Origin: Ancalomicrobiaceae bacterium
GTDB lineage: Bacteria > Pseudomonadota > Alphaproteobacteria > Rhizobiales > Ancalomicrobiaceae
DNA: 47,640 nt
Assembly: GCA_031291575.1 (NCBI GenBank)
Contig: JARLIT010000265.1
Span: 1 to 47,640 of the forward strand
Direction of reading: 5' to 3'
This document shows positions 43,572-47,640 of this stretch, piece by piece. The translations under genes and the position numbers were made by a program. Numbering within the stretch: the first letter of the stretch is position 1; each line of letters opens with the position of its first letter. The notes beneath the pieces were generated by a model that worked only from the letters and a program-made list of their open reading frames with translations, did not search any database and was not told the DNA's origin.

Positions 43572-44234
43572 TCAGCCCGGATTGGTGGACACCTCCTCCG
43601 CCATGGCCTCCGCCATCGCTTGCAGGATGATGACGGTGGATGCGGCGCCGGGATCGATGTGTCCGAGCGAGCGTTGCCCGGCCCGCGCTGCCCTGCCCTT
43701 CATGGCCACCATCGATCGGGTGGCATTGGCACCATGCTCGCCGGCGGCAATCACCTCCTGCCAATAGGCTTGGCCTTCGAGACCGCAAGCGACGGCACGG
43801 GCACCCGCTTCGGCGGCCGGAAGCCAAGCATCCAGCATCGTCTTGTCGCCCCTTTGCGCCTTGCCGCGCTCGCCAATGCCGGCCGCGATCCCCTGAAGCA
43901 TTGCTGTGACGGCGGCGGCATCCAGTCGCTCGACGCCGGCCAGCCGTTCCGAGGCCCGCCGGAAGGCGCTGGCGTAGAGCGGCCCGGTCGACGCGCCGGC
44001 GGCTTCAAGGAAGGTTGTCGCCGCCTTGTCGAGCACCTCCGAGGCGGTCGACAGATGCTGGCCCGGACGACCGAACTCGGCGCACACCGAATGGAAGCCG
44101 AGGGCCATGGTGATGCCGTGGTCAGCGTCGCCGATGACGCCGTCAAGCTCCGACAGGCGGTCTTGCGCCGCATCGATCGCCTCTGAAATCCGCTCGAACA
44201 TCAAGACGACGTGTCGAGCCGCACTTTCAGCCAT
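43572..44234 (-). CDS. dhaL: Second DhaL-type subunit
   Basis: A 220-residue paralogue of the facing dhaL. Asp31, Asp36 and Asp38 lie in ELDGVIGDADHG, and GASTGPLYA and GDKTMLDAW correspond to the nucleotide-binding motifs. The start at 44234 has AGGAGGA 5-6 bases upstream, while an extension to 44291 is arginine-rich and unlikely. It lies 135 bases downstream of the SorC-DhaK fusion on the same strand and is presumably its kinase partner. Confidence 0.92.
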   Translation of the reverse strand: MAESAARHVVLMFERISEAIDAAQDRLSELDGVIGDADHGITMALGFHSVCAEFGRPGQHLSTASEVLDKAATTFLEAAGASTGPLYASAFRRASERLAGVERLDAAAVTAMLQGIAAGIGERGKAQRGDKTMLDAWLPAAEAGARAVACGLEGQAYWQEVIAAGEHGANATRSMVAMKGRAARAGQRSLGHIDPGAASTVIILQAMAEAMAEEVSTNPG

Positions 44235-44369
44235 TGTGGTCCTCCTCCTATGCCGGTTCTTGCGCCGACTGTGAGACCCTTGAGAATGCACGTCCGATCA
44301 TCCGGCCGCCCCTGGAGACACCAAGCCGCCCGGCACCTCGGCGAGACATTCAGCAACTCCCTCGCCCGA

Positions 44370-46481
44370 TCATGCCGTCACCTTGAAGTAGGCCGTATCG
44401 CAGGGGTGCCTCAGGAGTTGCGACAGTTCGTCGTCGAGCCGCATGATGGTGATCGACGCCCCCGCCATATCGAGAGACGTACAGTATGGGCCGATCCAGT
44501 TGGTCTCCACAACCAACCCACGGGCCGCCAGGCGTTGCTCGACACGGCGATAGATGATGTAGAGTTCCATCCATGGCGTCGCGCCGAACGAATTGACCAG
44601 CACCGCGACACGGTCGCCCGGCGAAGACGGCATCTCAGCAAAGATCGCATCCATCACCTTGTCGACGATGCTATCGGACGATTGCATCTGGGCGCGCGCC
44701 ACCCCCGGTTCGCCGTGGATGCCAATGCCGACCTCGATCTCGTTCGGCCCGAGGTCGAATGTCGGCCGCCGGATCTGCGGCAGCGAGCAGGGCTCGAGCG
44801 CGACGCCCATGGTGTAGGTGCTGGCATTGGCCTTGCGGGTCGCGACCTCGCACATGTCGAGCGACCAGCCGAGGTCGCACGCGGCGCCCGCGACCTTGAA
44901 GATCAAGACGTTGCCGGCGACGCCCCGCCGGCCATCACGATCCTCGCGCGAAGACGAAGCGATGTCGTCGGTGGTCAACACCGTCCGCACCTCCACGCCC
45001 CGCTGCACCGCGATCTCGCTGGCCATCTCGAAATTCATGACGTCGCCGGCATAATTGCCGTAGGCGAACAACACGCCGGCGCCGCCGGAAGCGGCCAGCG
45101 CACACGCGACGATCGGGTTGGGCGGCGGCGACGAGAAGATGTTGCCGACTGCCACGGCATCCGCCAGGCCACGGCCGACATAGCCGAGAAAACACGGTTC
45201 ATGCCCGGCCCCGCCACCGATGACGAGACCGACCTTGCCAGGGCGCGGACCGTCGCGGGCGACGAGCGCGCGCCGCGATCCGGAAATCGGCGCGAGGTAG
45301 CGTTCGTGCGCCTTCAGCGCGCCCTCGAGCATCTCCTCGACAGCGTCGTCCGGACGGTTGAGGAACTTCTTGACATGCATCTTGACCGGGATCGGCGCAC
45401 GCGGCGCCGCCGCGCCGCGAGGCCGCGTCGCCTTCACGCCGTCGGCGTTAAGGATGCCTCTGCCGGTGGCTGCATCCGTGATCAGCACGTTGGCGAAGCC
45501 GCCGCGCAGCAGCGCCAGGATTGCCGGCACTTTGTCGAACCCACCGGCCACGGCGACGCGCGTCCGGATCGACGCCAGCACGTCGAGCTGGATGCCGATG
45601 GTCCGGGCATCGAGCGGCCCTTCCACGGCTGCGCCGCGCTCGTCGATGAACCGCCCGGCCAGAACACCGACGGCGCCGCGCGCCAGATAGTGCTGCAGCG
45701 AAACGGATTCGAAGAAGCCGCTGGCATGAATCGTCGAATTCGACCGCAACGACGAGATGCCGAAGATGATGCGGTTGGCGTTGGCGAGAGCCGCGAACGC
45801 GCTGGCGATCAGCGGCTCATCCTCCAGCTGTTTCACCAATTCGGGCGATCCGACGATCGCTGGCGCGGAGATGTTGACGCAACGGGCCAGCAGCGCCCGG
45901 CCGAAGGCCGCGGTGCACAAGTCCGGCGTGCAGGCGATCGTCGGCGGCATCGAACCGGTGGCCTGGACGACCGTCATGTCCTTCAGCGACTGCAGCGGCG
46001 AAACGGCAAGACGCTCTGCCACCGACATCACTGTCCGCCCCCAGGCGACAGCCAGCCGGTCGCCGGATTGCAGGATGGTCCGCATGGCCAGCGCGCCGGC
46101 GGTCCCCAGCCTGTCGATCAGCGGCCGGGATTCGTCGCTTGGAACCACCAGACAGTCCTGCAATCCGAAATGTCGCTTCAGATCGTCGGCAATGGTCAGG
46201 GCGGCGAGGCGGCTCGGCTCCAGCGAAATATTGATGATGCCGCGATCACGCGCTTCGGCCAGGTAGGTGTTGACGGTGGCCCGCGAAACGCCCATCGCGT
46301 CCGCGACCTCGCTTTGCGTCAGGCCGTCCTCGTAATAGAGCCAGCATGCCCAGACATAGGGATCATCGCCATAGCGCAACGGCGCGGACGGGGCGATATC
46401 GGCCGCAGTTCGTCCCGAAACGGACCGCCCCTGGGGTGAGGACGGCAAGGCGGCAGGGCTTGAGGCTTCTGGCTTTCGCAT
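44370..46481 (-). CDS. Fusion of SorC-type transcription regulator and DhaK kinase subunit
   Basis: A 703-residue protein. A helix-turn-helix (about residues 53-80, LTQSEVADAMGVSRATVNTY) is followed by a SorC/DeoR-type sugar-phosphate-binding domain (about 90-345) and a short proline-rich linker. A full DhaK domain (about 369-703) completes it. The DhaK residues His427 (GGGAGHEP), Asp480 (YAGDVMN) and His589 (GIGIHGEPG) are all conserved, so this half should bind a ketose covalently. ATG at 46481 is used; one at 46562 would add 27 residues, and neither has a strong ribosome-binding site. It probably senses pathway metabolites and controls the cluster, and with the adjacent DhaL may also phosphorylate the ketose. 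Confidence 0.9.
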   Translation of the reverse strand: MRKPEASSPAALPSSPQGRSVSGRTAADIAPSAPLRYGDDPYVWACWLYYEDGLTQSEVADAMGVSRATVNTYLAEARDRGIINISLEPSRLAALTIADDLKRHFGLQDCLVVPSDESRPLIDRLGTAGALAMRTILQSGDRLAVAWGRTVMSVAERLAVSPLQSLKDMTVVQATGSMPPTIACTPDLCTAAFGRALLARCVNISAPAIVGSPELVKQLEDEPLIASAFAALANANRIIFGISSLRSNSTIHASGFFESVSLQHYLARGAVGVLAGRFIDERGAAVEGPLDARTIGIQLDVLASIRTRVAVAGGFDKVPAILALLRGGFANVLITDAATGRGILNADGVKATRPRGAAAPRAPIPVKMHVKKFLNRPDDAVEEMLEGALKAHERYLAPISGSRRALVARDGPRPGKVGLVIGGGAGHEPCFLGYVGRGLADAVAVGNIFSSPPPNPIVACALAASGGAGVLFAYGNYAGDVMNFEMASEIAVQRGVEVRTVLTTDDIASSSREDRDGRRGVAGNVLIFKVAGAACDLGWSLDMCEVATRKANASTYTMGVALEPCSLPQIRRPTFDLGPNEIEVGIGIHGEPGVARAQMQSSDSIVDKVMDAIFAEMPSSPGDRVAVLVNSFGATPWMELYIIYRRVEQRLAARGLVVETNWIGPYCTSLDMAGASITIMRLDDELSQLLRHPCDTAYFKVTA

Positions 46482-46807
46482 CACAGAGGCAATATGGCGA
46501 CATTCGCCCGCCCGAGCAACTGGTAGTCCGTGTCCGACATTTGCATCCCGGCCGCGAGCCATTCGCCGGCATATGTTGGACTTTCAGAAACGCCTACAAT
46601 TCATTGATCTAAGAAGATTTTTCAACCTGGCGGGTGCACCTGCCCGTGCCGCGCGCCGGAAGCCGACCAGATACGCGCAAAGACGGCCGGCCAGGCCCGC
46701 AACGGCCTCGATTCTCCTCTTCGCCGCATGCCCGCGCCGAGGATGCTTCGCCTTTGGCCGCACGCGTTCCCCAACGCCTGACGTCACGACAGACTTCGCC
46801 CTTCCAG
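46482..46807. other. Gap between the EryH-like gene and the SorC-DhaK fusion
   Basis: About 326 bases with no supported gene. The part near 46570-46630 is AT-rich and is the likely promoter/operator of the regulator gene on the minus strand, but I found no convincing hexamer pair or palindrome. Confidence 0.5.
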
Positions 46808-47602
46808 CTATCGAAACGCGCGACCTTCCGGAAGGCGGACGCTCGACCGCGCTAGGACGGCCGCGGTGATCAGGGCGGCAAAGCCTTCCGCCCGCCAGGC
46901 GGCGCGACCGATGAACAATCCGTCGACCGACGGCTCGCGTGCAAACTCCGCAACATTGGTGTGGTCGACACTGCCGCCATAGAGCACGGGAACCGGATGC
47001 GGAGTCATCGCTTCGAGCGCATTGTGAATGGCCCGATGCGTCCGGCGGACATGCTCCTGCGACGCGGCGACGCCGGTCTCGCCGATCGCCCAGATCGGCT
47101 CGTAGGCGATCAGGCACCGACCGAGATCATCGGCCGAGACCCCGGCGAACGCCAGCTTGACCTGACGTACCACCGCCTCGGCGGAGGCGCCGGCATCGCG
47201 CTCCTCGGCGCTGTCCCCGACGCAGACCAGCGGCCGCACCCCATGGCTGAGCGCTGTCTTGACCTTCAGATTGATCGCCGCATCGGTTTCTCCGAACTGT
47301 GCGCGCCGCTCCGAGTGCCCCAGCTCCACCAGATCGACCGACGATTCCATCAGCATGCCGATTGAGATCTCGCCTGTGCAGGCCCCCGCCTCGGCCCAAT
47401 GCATGTTCTGCGCGCCCAGAAGCAGCGGGCTGGCACCAATCGCCTCGCGAACGGCGGCAAGCGCGGTGAACGGCGGCACTACGAACAGACGCACGCCCTC
47501 CGCAGGCTCCAACCGCAGCGACAGAAACGTCGCGATATAGTCGCGCGCCTCCGCCGCGGTCTTGTTCATCTTCCATCCGGTGCCGATCCAGAAGGTCCGC
47601 AT
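46808..47602 (-). CDS. eryH: TIM-fold isomerase, EryH/LerI-like (L-erythrulose-1-phosphate isomerase)
   Basis: A 264-residue triose-phosphate-isomerase-fold enzyme. The catalytic Lys11 (WKMNK), His96 (ELGHSERR) and Glu168 (AYEPIWAIG) are present, and the phosphate loop YGGSV is intact. The active-site asparagine of glycolytic enzymes (N in NWKMN) is replaced by Gly9 (GTGWKMN), and the start FWIGT-type and NMHWAEAGACTGEIS segments match the EryH/LerI group as I recall it. That group converts L-erythrulose-1-phosphate to D-erythrulose-4-phosphate. GGAGG lies 5 bases ahead of the start. An upstream gene may lie beyond the window edge. Confidence 0.85.
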   Translation of the reverse strand: MRTFWIGTGWKMNKTAAEARDYIATFLSLRLEPAEGVRLFVVPPFTALAAVREAIGASPLLLGAQNMHWAEAGACTGEISIGMLMESSVDLVELGHSERRAQFGETDAAINLKVKTALSHGVRPLVCVGDSAEERDAGASAEAVVRQVKLAFAGVSADDLGRCLIAYEPIWAIGETGVAASQEHVRRTHRAIHNALEAMTPHPVPVLYGGSVDHTNVAEFAREPSVDGLFIGRAAWRAEGFAALITAAVLARSSVRLPEGRAFR

Positions 47603-47640
47603 TCCAGCCTCCGTTCGATCCGGGTCGCGTCGGGTTTGCC

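Noticed and set aside
46808-47602. Housekeeping glycolytic triose-phosphate isomerase.
   Set aside because: The Asn-to-Gly change, EryH-like sequence segments and the DhaKL/EryI neighbourhood favour an L-erythrulose-1-phosphate isomerase. A genome-wide check for another tpiA would settle it.

Overview
This window is GC-rich chromosomal DNA of an alphaproteobacterium, most likely of the order Hyphomicrobiales (Rhizobiales). The grounds are the N-terminus of EF-Tu at the left edge, the nnr-glnB-glnA block with a sigma-54-type promoter before glnB, a propionyl-CoA carboxylase alpha subunit, rhizobial-type intergenic palindromes, and an abundance of ABC uptake systems. I cannot name a genus. No prophage, integrase, insertion sequence, CRISPR array or defence island is visible.

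Layout. (1) 1-3.1 kb: start of tuf, a glutathione peroxidase, tRNA-Gly and tRNA-Tyr, glmU, and a repeat-rich spacer. (2) 3.1-10.4 kb, minus strand: a pyrimidine/hydantoin utilisation block with an NMT1/ThiY-type ABC transporter (ATPase, two permeases, binding protein), a dihydropyrimidinase and an N-carbamoyl-amino-acid/beta-ureidopropionate hydrolase. A small GIY-YIG gene bounded by palindromic repeats lies between transporter and enzymes, and a RutR-like site lies upstream. (3) 10.9-24 kb: a membrane protein, a DHA2-type MFS exporter, pccA, tRNA-Leu, nnr, glnB, glnA, a small membrane protein, a DUF2239 protein, a GNAT/CelD-like protein and L-serine dehydratase. (4) 24.3-34.3 kb: divergent units. 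GntR (FCD), an M24 peptidase and a GAF protein run leftward with 4-bp stop/start overlaps. A sugar-type binding protein, HyuA, HyuB, an RbsA-like ATPase and an RbsC-like permease run rightward. (5) 35-47.6 kb: a second sugar-type ABC transporter (permease, binding protein, ATPase, permease), a PfkB kinase, an EryI/DerI-like isomerase, DhaK and DhaL rightward; facing them leftward are an EryH/LerI-like isomerase, a SorC-DhaK fusion and a second DhaL.

How the genes fit together. Region 5 is the most interesting. An RpiB-fold protein without the usual ring-opening histidine, a TIM-fold protein of the EryH/LerI type, and two DhaK/DhaL pairs match the tetrulose-phosphate route known from Brucella erythritol catabolism and Mycobacterium smegmatis threitol/erythritol catabolism: L-erythrulose -> L-erythrulose-1-P -> D-erythrulose-4-P -> D-erythrose-4-P. 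The window has no erythritol kinase (EryA) and no tetritol dehydrogenase, so the imported compound may be erythrulose itself or a related polyol. Control appears to rest on a protein that joins a SorC-type DNA-binding/effector domain to a complete DhaK domain. Region 4 couples an ATP-dependent hydantoinase/oxoprolinase pair to a ribose-type transporter; its substrate is unknown.

Functions are read from recalled family motifs, not from database searches. Start codons were chosen by ribosome-binding site, neighbour overlap and family length.
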